A stretch of 31,944 bases of DNA from Acrasis kona (lineage: Eukaryota > Heterolobosea > Eutetramitea > Acrasida > Acrasidae): assembly GCA_026419775.2 (NCBI GenBank), contig JAOPGA020001431.1:1-31944 (forward strand), given 5' to 3'. The position numbers and the translations under genes were made by a program. Shown here one piece after another: positions 19,645 to 28,597 of this stretch (positions are counted from its first letter, which is position 1; each line of letters starts with the position of its first letter). Below the pieces are notes generated by a model, which ran no database searches, had not been told where the DNA came from, and was given only the letters and a program-made list of their open reading frames with translations.

Positions 19645-19802
19645 AAACGATTACCGGATGCTGTGTTTTTGTGTTGGTTTGGAATGATGTGTTATTCGGA
19701 GGTCGCGTCAGGTGTGATCATCTTTGTGTGGTGAAAATAAAATCTTGATTTCAAATGGTTGACTGTTTGTTGTAATATTTTTGATACACAGGACAACTCA
19801 CC

Positions 19803-21759
19803 ATGTTCACGTCAGGGAAGAACATTGAGGACACCAAGACATATATTACATCCAACCAGGAGGGAGTAAAAGAGGAAGATATACAACGATACAATAATAT
19901 TATAGATGTACTGCTCGCGGCAGGTTACTTTCGTGTCCGTATCGCCACACTTAGTCCCTTTGATAAAGTGATTGGCGGCCTTTGTTGGTGCATCAGTAAT
20001 AGCAACGTGGACGTCGATGTTGATGTTGGTTTCGAGGAGGACTCCAACATCGGTCAGAAGATGTAAGAATCTGATCGAAAAGTACTCACTCGCAATAGCA
20101 AAGTTTCTGAAAAGGTTGTGAACTCTCTTAAGAGAATGAAGTGCCCCAACAAAATCCAATCCTTCCAAATCCAAGGTTTAGATTTTGCAGCCATCTATGA
20201 GGTTCTACAGTGGCTGGTGAAGAAGGTGTTTGAAACGCGTGAAGAGAATCGCGTTGCAATAAAAAGATACTCTGAGCTATTATTTGGTCGCGACTATGAA
20301 CTACCAGTAGACACCGAACAAACAGAGAAATTCCAAAAAGCACTTCCGTACATGAATTCAGTCAAGGACGTGTACAAACCCAAGAGAAAGTATAAAAGAT
20401 CAGACCAAATTAATTATAGTGAATGGGTATGTTTACTATTGTTTTCAGTTTTTTAAAAATAAAAGGGTCATGTGCAAAGTGTCCTGTTAGAGTATGGTCG
20501 TGAATACAAAAATCTTGATAAAGAGCAACAGGCGCAACAACAGCAGCAACAGCAGCAACAAGCGTTAAGGAGGAAATCAGTCAAACTTGATCAAGCAGCC
20601 ACCCAGAGTACACAACTCGCCACACCGCCACAACCAGAGATTGATCTTGACGCTCTCAAGAAGAATTTAACAGACACAACAATAGAGTTGAGTTCCATGA
20701 GTGTCAATAAAATTTTTGAACTTCACTCCGAAGCCATCAAGTAAGTCGTTATTATTCTCTCTTTAACAATTTGTTAGGAAGGAGAATGAAATTTATCAAA
20801 AGGCAACGGAAGAGCTTACAGAGAAACTTCCTCAAGAAGATGTACTTCATCAACTCAAAGTTACTCAACTACACAAACAGGCCCAAGTACTTAAGAACCA
20901 ATACAAGGAAAAGAAACAAGAGTTTGAAGAATTAAAAACCAAAGTCGAAGCGTCGAACGAGGAGTTGGAAAAGTACAGAAACTATAATGACAAGTTACAA
21001 GACAAGTTGGAACAAATTGCAGAACGCATCAACTCAAACGTTGACAAGGAAGCCTATGCAAGAATTCAAAAGTTGGTTGCGCTGAACGAGGCATTGAAGA
21101 AACAAGACATTGATTTTAGAAACTATTGCAAAACACAAATGGCTGCTTACAAAGAACAAACTTTATTGTTAGAGTCACAAATGAACCAAGATGCCAATAG
21201 TGATATCCTTTCTGCACATCAAGCTGATTTGTTGCGTATTCGTCAACTACGTAAATTATTGTCAAATAAAAACAAACAAGTTGCTATCCTGCAGAGGCAG
21301 TTGGACGAGGTTCCATCTGGACCTGAGTTGTCTCAATACGAACGCAGGTTCACAGACCTTCATGGTCAACTTGCTTTACAATTTGATGAAACAAGAAAAT
21401 ACTATGATACCTTTAACACACTGTCAGAGACCAAAAAGTATCTAGAAATGGAGGATAGTCTTTTGAACTCAATATCGGAATATTTCCAGAAGTCTCTCGT
21501 CAGCAAGGCGAAAGAATATAAACCCTGGATGGTTGGACAAGTGGAGAAGTCCGTTGACGCTGTTAGAAGAAATAAGGAATATGTAGACAAGAAGTTGAGA
21601 GATGAAAAAGTGAAGAAGGATGAAAAAGCAACCAAACATCAAGAGTTGGTTGGCATCAAGAGAAATTACTTTAGGGCAGTTAAAGATCTGGAGAGTGAAT
21701 ATAAGAAGAACGAGGAACTTCGAAACAAGGCCAAATTGGTACTTCAAGCAAATAAATAA
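19803..21759 (+). CDS. CCDC93: CCDC93 homologue, CCC (Commander) complex subunit (four exons)
   Basis: Subunit of the CCC complex (COMMD/CCDC22/CCDC93), which works with Retriever and WASH to recycle endosomal membrane proteins. Exons 19803-20062, 20099-20426, 20466-20740 and 20778-21759; introns of 36, 39 and 37 nt; 614 residues (human 631). The N-terminal NDC80-like calponin-homology fold contains LLAAGYFRVRIATLSPFDKV, VDVDVGFEEDSNIGQKI and RMKCPNKIQ, then VYKPKRKYKR, LLEYGRE, and a long coiled coil with QKLVALNEALKKQ, NKQVAILQRQLDEVPS and LYNLMK-region equivalents. A CAG/CAA-coded polyglutamine run interrupts the linker. Exon joints were set by matching the human sequence from memory. Confidence 0.95.
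20063..20098 (+). other. Intron 1 of CCDC93 (36 nt)
   Basis: GTAAGA donor and GCAATAG acceptor. It is a multiple of three with an in-frame TAA. Splicing gives IGQKIKVSEKVV, as in the family. Confidence 0.93.
20427..20465 (+). other. Intron 2 of CCDC93 (39 nt)
   Basis: GTATGT donor and AAAAG acceptor. Splicing places SEW next to GHVQSVLLEYG. Confidence 0.88.
20527..20563 (+). repeat. CAG/CAA polyglutamine tract in CCDC93
   Basis: Mixed CAA and CAG codons encode a run of nine Gln (plus flanking Gln) in the linker after the CH-like domain. Interrupted repeats of this type are length-polymorphic in many genomes. Confidence 0.9.
20741..20777 (+). other. Intron 3 of CCDC93 (37 nt)
   Basis: GTAAGT donor, TTTAACAAT branch-like motif and TGTTAG acceptor. 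Joins SEAIK in phase to KENEIYQ. Confidence 0.92.
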
Positions 21760-21880
21760 AACAGTTTTTTGTATACATTCTGATTCTAGAGCTATCAATA
21801 AAGTGTTGTTATTGATGTCTGAGGTCAACTGGATTGTAAAATTGTATGATGGTTTCCTCGGAATTTCAAGCATCACAAAA

Positions 21881-22504
21881 ATGTCGGACATACAACAAAT
21901 AGACAACAAGAAGCAGCAATGGGAAATCGATGAAGAGAAGAGAAAGCAACGAAAGAAAGAGAAAAATCTACAAATACCTGTTCAAGGTGGTGGAAAAGGA
22001 CCAAACTACTCCTGGACCCAAGAGATTGGAACCGTTATGATAACAGTACCAGTTCCTGAGGGCACGAAGGGGAAAATGGTGGATATTAAGTTTGAAAAGA
22101 CCCATTTGACAGTAATCTTAAAAAGCGATCCTCAAAACCCTCTTATCAAAGGAGATTTATTTGCAGATGTAAAGGTCGGGGATTGTTACTGGCAAATCGA
22201 GGATCAGAAGGAAGTGTTGTTACATTTACAAAAGAATAGTGGTATTTGGTGGCGAAGTCCTATTAAGGGACATCCAGAAGTCGACACTGACGTGATAGAA
22301 CCCCCACAAGTTAGTATGAGCGAGCTAGGAGGTGAAATGAGGGAAAGTGTTGAAAAAATGCTATGGGATCAAAACGCGAAAGCAACCGGTGGAATGACAA
22401 CGGAAGATCGAATGAGGGAAGCAAACATTAGAAAACTGCAAGCCATGCATCCAGGAGTGGATTTTAGTGGTTGGGATTTTAGTAAAACGAAATTCTCTTT
22501 CTAA
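21881..22504 (+). CDS. NudC-family protein (CS domain), dynein/Hsp90 co-chaperone type
   Basis: Nuclear-distribution C homologue, 207 residues. A charged N-terminus (EEKRKQRKKEKN) leads into the CS domain at about residues 43-130: NYSWTQEIG at the start, DIKFEKTHLTVILK, the Leu-Ile-x-Gly motif (LIKGDLFADVKVGD) and the CS Trp motif (YWQIED... IWWRSPIKG). The NudC-specific tail follows: MRESVEKMLWDQ, and HPGVDFSGWDFSKTKF. It has no long N-terminal extension of metazoan NUDC. The frame is open upstream to 21620, but that part overlaps CCDC93; the ATG at 21881 is chosen because conserved sequence starts soon after it and it lies 121 nt past the CCDC93 stop. The stop is in TAATAAA. Confidence 0.92.
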   Translation: MSDIQQIDNKKQQWEIDEEKRKQRKKEKNLQIPVQGGGKGPNYSWTQEIGTVMITVPVPEGTKGKMVDIKFEKTHLTVILKSDPQNPLIKGDLFADVKVGDCYWQIEDQKEVLLHLQKNSGIWWRSPIKGHPEVDTDVIEPPQVSMSELGGEMRESVEKMLWDQNAKATGGMTTEDRMREANIRKLQAMHPGVDFSGWDFSKTKFSF

Positions 22505-22713
22505 TAAAATGTATTTTGATAAGTTAATGCAGCTAAGAATGCTTTGAATGTAATGATCGATAATCAAAATTAATTTTCTTCAATAAAGTGTTAATGATGT
22601 TCACAATCATGACCAGAGATATATGTTTAGTTTGATTCCTGTGGGATCACGACGACGTTCCGGATGTGATGTTTGAGTCAGATTACAAAACGACTTGATA
22701 AAATCTTTGAACG

Positions 22714-23550
22714 ATGAGAACAATCACTTTATCCAATGGTGTGAAAATGCCAATGATTGGGCTAGGCACTTGGCAAATGAAGGAGCCAGTTACTACAAGA
22801 AATACTATACAAAAAGCGATCGACATAGGGTACAGACACATAGACACAGCAAACATTTACAAGAACGAGCACATTATTGGTGAAATTCTTGAGTTGAACA
22901 AGGAACTATTAAGATCAGATTTATTTATTACTAGTAAAGTACCACCAACAAGAGTTCAAAATTCGGAACAAGTACTAAGCACTTTCAACAAAACTCTACA
23001 AGATTTAAAAACTGATTATGTCGATTTATATTTAATACATTGGCCAGGTGCTAGCAAAGTAAAACCGACCAATGCTGATAAACTCGAACAGATCAGGTTG
23101 ACAACATGGTCTGTGCTGGAACAACTTTATGAGCAAGGAAAATGCAGGGCAATCGGAGTTTCAAATTTCAACGAAGACCACTTATCATCCTTCATTGAGA
23201 AAGTAAAGATTAAACCGCACGTAAACCAAATTGAATATCATCCTTTGTTTTGGAAAAGACACAGTAAATTAGAAGCAATATGTAAAGATAACAACATTGT
23301 GTTACAGGGTTACTCGCCGTTCGCACAGGGTGCAATATTTGAGTACGGAATTACATCAGGACAGGCTTTGAAGTGGTGTGTTTTCGAAAGAAATGTGGTT
23401 GTCCTACCAAAATCAATACATGAAGAAAGGCTAAAGGACAATTTTATGTCAATACAAGATGGAGAGGGATTATCCAAAACGGAATCTGACAAGATCAACA
23501 TGTTAAATGTTACGAAAAGAGTTTGTTGGGATCCTGATACTATTAAATAA
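22714..23550 (+). CDS. Aldo-keto reductase, NADPH-dependent
   Basis: Cytosolic AKR-superfamily oxidoreductase (TIM barrel), 278 residues. The catalytic tetrad is complete: Asp44 (IDTANIY), Tyr49, Lys75 (ITSKVPP) and His109 (YLIHWPG). The AIGVSNF and VNQIEYHP blocks and the cofactor-binding LPKSIHEERLKDN near the C-terminus are present. The part between GYSPFAQGA and QALKWCV is about 15 residues shorter than usual, so helix 7 and part of its loop are missing, with no intron signal to explain it. The substrate is unknown; the layout is close to the AKR1/AKR5-like group of small aldehyde and ketone reductases. Single exon. Confidence 0.92.
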   Translation: MRTITLSNGVKMPMIGLGTWQMKEPVTTRNTIQKAIDIGYRHIDTANIYKNEHIIGEILELNKELLRSDLFITSKVPPTRVQNSEQVLSTFNKTLQDLKTDYVDLYLIHWPGASKVKPTNADKLEQIRLTTWSVLEQLYEQGKCRAIGVSNFNEDHLSSFIEKVKIKPHVNQIEYHPLFWKRHSKLEAICKDNNIVLQGYSPFAQGAIFEYGITSGQALKWCVFERNVVVLPKSIHEERLKDNFMSIQDGEGLSKTESDKINMLNVTKRVCWDPDTIK

Positions 23551-23850
23551 TTTTTTACCATTATGAATTTCACTTGTGGCGGTGATATTTTAATAATCAA
23601 ATGTTTGAAATTATAGATAGCTTGTTATTGGTGTGGTTTTAGATTAAAATCTCTTTGAAAAACAGTTTTACAGGGGTTTTATTGGGTTTTTACCTTTACA
23701 CAAGGATTAGAGGAAGATCTTCCTCATATTCATTGTAATAAAATACATCTTCAGTTCTTTGCTTTTTCTTCGGATTTTCTTGGTATATGACATCGAGTTT
23801 GCTTCAAAATCCTTTTTATCGATTCTAATTTTCTTTTTGTAACATCTAAG
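23551..23850. other. Intergenic region, 300 nt, promoter of the phosphatase gene
   Basis: No coding signal. The AT-rich 3' flank of the aldo-keto reductase is followed by T-rich sequence just upstream of 23851. It contains the palindrome listed separately at 23710-23725. Confidence 0.6.
23710..23725. promoter_or_regulatory. 16-nt perfect palindrome upstream of the membrane phosphatase gene
   Basis: GAGGAAGATCTTCCTC is fully self-complementary and lies about 126-141 nt before the start codon at 23851. It could be a dimeric transcription-factor site or a hairpin; the function is inferred from position only. Confidence 0.4.
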
Positions 23851-25992
23851 ATGGATGGGGGATTGCCTGATGAAGGGCAGGACGACAAAAACCCTGACTT
23901 TTACCAGTATTCTGTGTTGGTTAGTTCAGGATCTTTTATCCTCTGCCTCGCTATTCACTTGATATTATTTATTCTAAGGCAGGTGTTGCAGAGGAGAGAA
24001 ACATGCAATTTAAATGAAATCATAAAGGAGGATTATTACAGGGAACAATCTCAAGAATTGACTACAGACGAAAAAAACAAAAGAGACGCTAGTAGCAAAC
24101 TGACCTTTAGTTTGAATGTGACATTTGCCTTAGAGTGCTTATTTTTGGAGCTAGCAATGATATCCCTAGTTACGTACCTGGCAGCCGCTGTTGCATTTAA
24201 TTTAATCAACTGGTACATTCACCTCAAGAACTTTTTAACTTATCATTATAGGGGCTATGCATTCGGATTCGGAATGACGATTGTCTTTTTTACTACTATT
24301 CATACGTTCAGAGTAAGAAGAACACACTTTTATCAGAAAAGCGAAGAAGTCTCAAACAAACTAAAAAATCTACATGTCGACGAGACACCGTTAGAGCCAA
24401 ATACAAAGAAAAAGATTGCTCAGTCAGAGCCTTCAAGTATACAAAGCTTGTGGAAAAAGTAACTAAAAGTAATTATCAACCCTAACATTTATAGAGTAAC
24501 TCTACATTTCAAAAACTACTTACGTTCCATTTATTTGGGAGTATTTAGTGGATATAGACTTGCATTATTTTTATGTTGGCTTTTCGCATCATTGCTCATT
24601 ACTTTTATACTTATTGGTGTATTTTACGGAACTTGTGTTTGTTCACAACCATATTCCTTTAGCACGGCTCTCTCCCGTAACTCGAAAGGACGTGCATGTC
24701 CACCCAATACAATTTGTTCTGTAATAGCAATGCTACCAGAGGAACCATCTTCTTCAATGATTATTAAATTCTACACACAGGTTGGTTTTTTATTCTAAAC
24801 GTCCAAATGTTAACAAGTTTAGGATGTCCCATCTTCTGCCTTCATCTTCTTTTCTGTTGTAAACTCATCAAATGTTGTTGTAACAAGAACATGTAGTTAT
24901 GTAAATCTCAATGACTACATTCTTGAATTTGAATCTCGTTATATTTATAACTGTGATTTAACTAATTTATCTTCAGAAACAGTTTATAATTTTACTTTGG
25001 TTGTAGCAAAGTCTTCGTACAACCAAATGAACGTTACAGACATTAATTATTATTTAAATAAACCTTCTTTTATTACTTTTAGTGGAATGCCAGGAAGGAC
25101 TGCTCAATTCCGCACCCTTTCTGCTTCACCAGATAATAATGTGTTTTTTGTGACAGGTGGTGACCAGGGTGCTGCTCGTTTGTCAGCAAAAATGGTCGCA
25201 CAAGCATCGTCCCTGGATCCTGATTTTATTTCTATAGGTGGTGATTTGAATTATGATAATGGTATGACGTCTTGTTATAGAAGAGTACTTGACGGCATTA
25301 ATGCATTCGCACATCATGCATTCGACTCGAATGGTAACATGATTCCATTGTTGACTGCCATCGGTAATCATGAAGCTTTGTATTATCGTTTTGGAGCTAC
25401 TAATAAAAATGATATCGCAAACTACTTGTTATTTTATTCACATCAAATAGGAACTGATGTGAATACCAGAACAACTTACCATGCACACAACTTGGGAGGT
25501 TGTAGTTTACTTGTGTTAGATTCTAGTATTAATGTCCCTCATGTTAACCAAGTTGATTTTATTAGAACATCCTGGTCTTCTACAAATCAAACTAAAATGG
25601 CAATGTATCATGGGCCTTTGTATCCTTCCTCTAGATCAGTTGATAATTCAATTGCTGTTTTGGGAAGGTTAGTGTGGGAGCCAGTGTTTAATGAAATGAA
25701 CATGACAATTGGGATAGAAAACCATGACCATACACTTAAACGAACGCGTGTAATGCGCAACGCTGTCCCCGTTGGTAAGGATGACAGGGGTGTTGTTTAC
25801 ATTGGGGATGGAAACATGGGAGTTACACCAAGGTATCCATTCTCACAAAGGAGTTATTTGGAGTATGCCACCACAGACTCTCATTTTTGGACAATCACTT
25901 GTAGTCTTAGAAATGGAGTGGTTGCAACAGCAATAGGAGCTGATGGTTTGAGGAAGGATAATGTCACAAGAGCATCACAACAATTTATTTAA
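23851..25992 (+). CDS. Multi-pass membrane protein with purple-acid-phosphatase-like ectodomain (three exons)
   Basis: Exons 23851-24458, 24495-24780 and 24823-25992, with introns of 36 and 42 nt; 687 residues. The first 270 residues hold about five hydrophobic helices (SFILCLAIHLILFIL, LFLELAMISLVTYLAAAVAF, FGFGMTIVFFTTI, LALFLCWLFASLLITFILIG). Next is a fibronectin-III-like domain as in purple acid phosphatases (SSSMIIKFYTQ... VYNFTLVVA... QFRTLSA), then the metallophosphoesterase domain with all five metal motifs: GDQG (about residue 412), GDLNY (439), GNHE (480), MYHGP and NHDH. N-glycosylation sites are many, so the enzyme part should be lumenal or extracellular. The third conserved 'VxxH' is AMYH and the 'GHxH' is NHDH, a mild variant. 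The exon joints are in phase and remove in-frame stops. Confidence 0.85.
24459..24494 (+). other. Intron 1 of the membrane phosphatase gene (36 nt)
   Basis: GTAACT donor, CCCTAACAT branch-like motif and TTATAG acceptor. Without it the first frame stops at 24462, four nt after the donor; with it the frame runs on to the last membrane helix, whose frame otherwise has no ATG. Confidence 0.85.
24781..24822 (+). other. Intron 2 of the membrane phosphatase gene (42 nt)
   Basis: GTTGGT donor, TGTTAAC branch-like motif and TTTAG acceptor. Splicing joins KFYTQ to DVPSSAF inside the fibronectin-like domain. Confidence 0.85.
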
Positions 25993-26080
25993 GTAAATTT
26001 CCCACTTAGCTTAAAATAATATATTAAAATTATTGTTTTATTCAAAAGTGATGTTTTTATCATATTCATTGGTTTGTGTA

Positions 26081-26162
26081 GGGCGTGTAACTCAGTGGTG
26101 CTTAGTTAAAGAGTGTTTGCTTCGCATGCAAAAGGTCTAGGGTTCAATCCCCTACACGTCCA
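26081..26162 (+). tRNA. tRNA-Ala(CGC) with a 10-nt D-loop insertion
   Basis: Acceptor GGGCGTG pairs with CACGTCC with the diagnostic G3:U70 wobble pair of tRNA-Ala; discriminator A. D stem ACTC/GAGT, anticodon stem TTTGC/GCAAA with loop TTCGCAT (anticodon CGC, 26123-26125), T arm TAGGG-TTCAATC-CCCTA. The 82-nt gene gives a regular 72-nt tRNA only if 10 nt (GCTTAGTTAA) between T20 and A21 are removed. There is no 37/38 intron. TTTT follows at 26164 as terminator. The A box, ending at G19, is intact in this gene, unlike in the Lys genes. Confidence 0.93.
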
Positions 26163-26181
26163 ATTTTATGATTATAACGGA

Positions 26182-26229
26182 CATCCTCAATGTGAACAAC
26201 ACCTCCGTCATACTTACCAACGGGGACAG
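26182..26229 (-). pseudogene. 48-bp inverted fragment of a phosphatase paralogue
   Basis: The minus strand matches 25763-25810 of the membrane phosphatase gene at about 43 of 48 positions, covering PVGKDDRGVVYIGDG. Its context is non-coding and flanking sequence does not match. It is probably a scrap of a second phosphatase gene copy in opposite orientation, just past tRNA-Ala. Confidence 0.75.
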
Positions 26230-26461
26230 ACTAAATGAAACATAAGTTTTGTTAAGATCTCAATAGGATATACGGTATGTGAGTGGTGTGTATTATTACT
26301 GTTCATAAAAATAACATATAATAGAAGTGACTTTAAATACTCACTGGTTTCCTGATTTTGTCATATTTTGAAACTAAAAATATGCCTAAAGGTTCATTAA
26401 TAGGCGTTGCACCTTTAAATTGTCGAGAAGATAATCTTGGTAGAGATATACAAAAAATAAC
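26230..26461. other. Intergenic region with the uORF of the propeller-like gene
   Basis: AT-rich sequence without domains apart from the short uORF at 26382-26465. It probably holds the promoter of the gene starting at 26462. Confidence 0.5.
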
Positions 26462-26465
26462 ATGA
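26382..26465 (+). promoter_or_regulatory. Upstream ORF of 27 codons overlapping the main start codon (ATGA)
   Basis: ATG at 26382, 27 codons, stop TGA at 26463-26465. The stop shares ATGA with the start of the main gene at 26462, the arrangement used for termination-reinitiation coupling. It encodes MPKGSLIGVAPLNC and more. It could be a chance ORF. Confidence 0.4.
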
Positions 26466-28577
26466 ATACCAAACTATTATCATGGGCAGTACTGTTGCTC
26501 GTTAATCTCAATATGATTCAATCGATATCACAACTCCAAGGTGTGCCAAGTGATTTTGGCAGCTGTGCAGTATCTGACGGAAGAAGTCTTTACGTTGGAT
26601 CAAATACCGATCCTGCCAAGATCGTTAAATACTCTCTAGACTCTTTGACTAGACTCGGAGACTACACATACCAAGTATCTTCGAATGTTTCGTATATATG
26701 GTAATTGTTAAAATTCATTAAATCATTAATCCTTGATAGCCCAATAACAGTTGATCCTCAACGAAGGTTTGCTTATTTTGCCTCATCTATCGGCACCGTT
26801 GAAAAGTTTGAATTATCCACCATGAAGCCCTCTGGGTCTATTCAGACATCTGAACAATACTCACAGTTTTCTACATCACTTTTCACAACAAGAGAATTCT
26901 TGTACGTGATCAACTCGAACGGAACCTCAACGAATATTACAAAGTACCGAGCAGATAGTTTACAAATATCAAAAAGAAGGGTATACAACTTTGTTGGAAC
27001 ATTCATTGGAGTACGTCATAACAATGACGATGACCTTGATGATGACCGTCACATTGCAATCCAATCATCATCAACGCTCTACCTTCTATCACCAGACTCT
27101 TTGGATATTGATTCAAGTGTTTCAGACTTACCACCAAGTGCCTACACTGTAACCAGAAGCCACATCTTCTCCTACAGCACAAATCAACTGTATCGCTACT
27201 CAATAACAGATAATGTCAACGACGACGACGATCAAGACACAATCGTAGCTACAGGTTCAATAACCTTCCGACAAGACATTTTTGGTATCATCGTCGACGA
27301 CGTCGATCCCAATCTCCTACACGTCTACACAAGATTCAAACATTAATAGCACACCACAAACAGGATTCATTACTGCCAAAAACGGGAGTTTATTCTTTTC
27401 GTATGTGGACGTTGATGCATTATATGGTGTTCCATTCCTCAACAAGGTCAACTTTCAAAACAATCAACAAATTGGAACGATTGGGATCCAGGGAACGGAA
27501 TACTTGAGAGGCGCATCATTATTCAACTCTACGTTATACACAGTCAACACCATATCGCTCATTCAAAAACCACTACAATCAGTCAACTCAACATTTTCAA
27601 TCATAAACTTTCCACGAACATTAACGACCTCCAACAATGGTGCCATCTTGCTTTCATCATCATTATCAAACAATGCATCATCATTAAACAATGCATCATC
27701 ATCAACATCATTTGCATACGTAGCACTTTCGAACGCAAGTATTGCCAAAATCAATCTAGACACATTACGAATCGAAAGCATCAAGAACATTACACCGCCC
27801 AATCAAGTCACTGGTGATTGGGCAAGAGCTTCCATCATCACATCAAACACATTAAATGCTTCACAAATTTACTTTTATTACATTCAATACCAATCACAAC
27901 AAGCATGTAACATTTCTCGATTCGAATTCAATTCTGGTGAATTATCATCCATCGTCTCTCTGGTCAACCAAGATTATATTTACAACAGCGTCTATGATTC
28001 AGTCGCAACGGATCAAGGAGATCGATTATACTTGGGAGTACAAGACGGAAGAACGGGAAGAATCGCCGCCATTTCGGTCAACTTCACTTCGGGTCAAATT
28101 GATGCAGATGTACAATTAGATGCATCTTACATAACATCCGTCAGCATCGATCGTAATCAGAGCCGTATAGTGTACACAACGGGTGGTGGTTTGTATTTGT
28201 TCGACATTACTACAAATGGTCAACCGCTGGTCGAAATCAGTAACACATCTAATGTTTCTCCGCTCGCCGCTGGAAACGGAGTGTTGGATGACCAGACGAA
28301 TCGATTTGATTATGGTTCGAACGTGTTTGGTGGCTATGTCACTTTACAATTTGTTGATTTTGATAACGTAACTGCTGGTTATCAATTTACATTGGGCGGC
28401 GATATCCCAGGTGGATCGGTCGCGTTGAGAGGAGGTGCTGCTTATGGCGTATTTGATGAGTGCAGCGAAACGAGTTATTTTGTTGGTTATAGGAGTTATG
28501 TATCTGGTTCTGGAGCGAGGCAGGGATCCAATGTTGTTTATTTGGGTAATAATGGCGCTCGTTTGTCTTTTGATTAA
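26462..28577 (+). CDS. Secreted propeller-like repeat protein, Asn/Ser-rich
   Basis: Signal peptide MNTKLLSWAVLLLVNLNM, then SDGRSLYVGSNTDPAKI and ITVDPQRRFAYFASS, the repeated small strands of a beta-propeller. Exon 1 is 26462-26700 and a 39-nt intron (26701-26739) joins YIC to PITVDP. The second part runs to about 27330, then the frame changes and continues from about 27282-27335 to 28577 (GFITAKNGSLFFSYVD). The change is either an unusual 49-nt intron (27285-27333, GTATCA...CACAAG) or a one-base frameshift; 27285-27325 looks coding (IIVDDVDPNLLHVYT), so I lean to a frameshift or assembly error. Acid-rich inserts (DDDLDDDR, NDDDDQD), a Ser/Asn repeat near 27650-27710, and many N-glycosylation sites. 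Family not certain; probably cell surface or secreted. Confidence 0.7.
26701..26739 (+). other. Intron of the propeller-like gene (39 nt)
   Basis: GTAATT donor, CATTAATCC branch-like motif and TTGATAG acceptor. Without it the frame ends at 26704. Confidence 0.85.
27644..27712 (+). repeat. Short imperfect repeat encoding Ser/Asn/Ala
   Basis: Repeats of CATCATCATTA and AACAATGCATC code for SSSLSNNASSLNNASSSTS. A simple-sequence expansion inside the propeller-like gene. Confidence 0.75.
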
Positions 28578-28597
28578 TAAATGTTTTTATTATTGGT

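Noticed and set aside
21620-21880. N-terminal extension of the NudC frame
   Set aside because: It overlaps the CCDC93 coding end; the conserved part begins after the ATG at 21881.
27003-27802. Minus-strand ORFs in the propeller-like gene
   Set aside because: Asp-rich and Ser-rich repeats make open antisense frames; no independent evidence.
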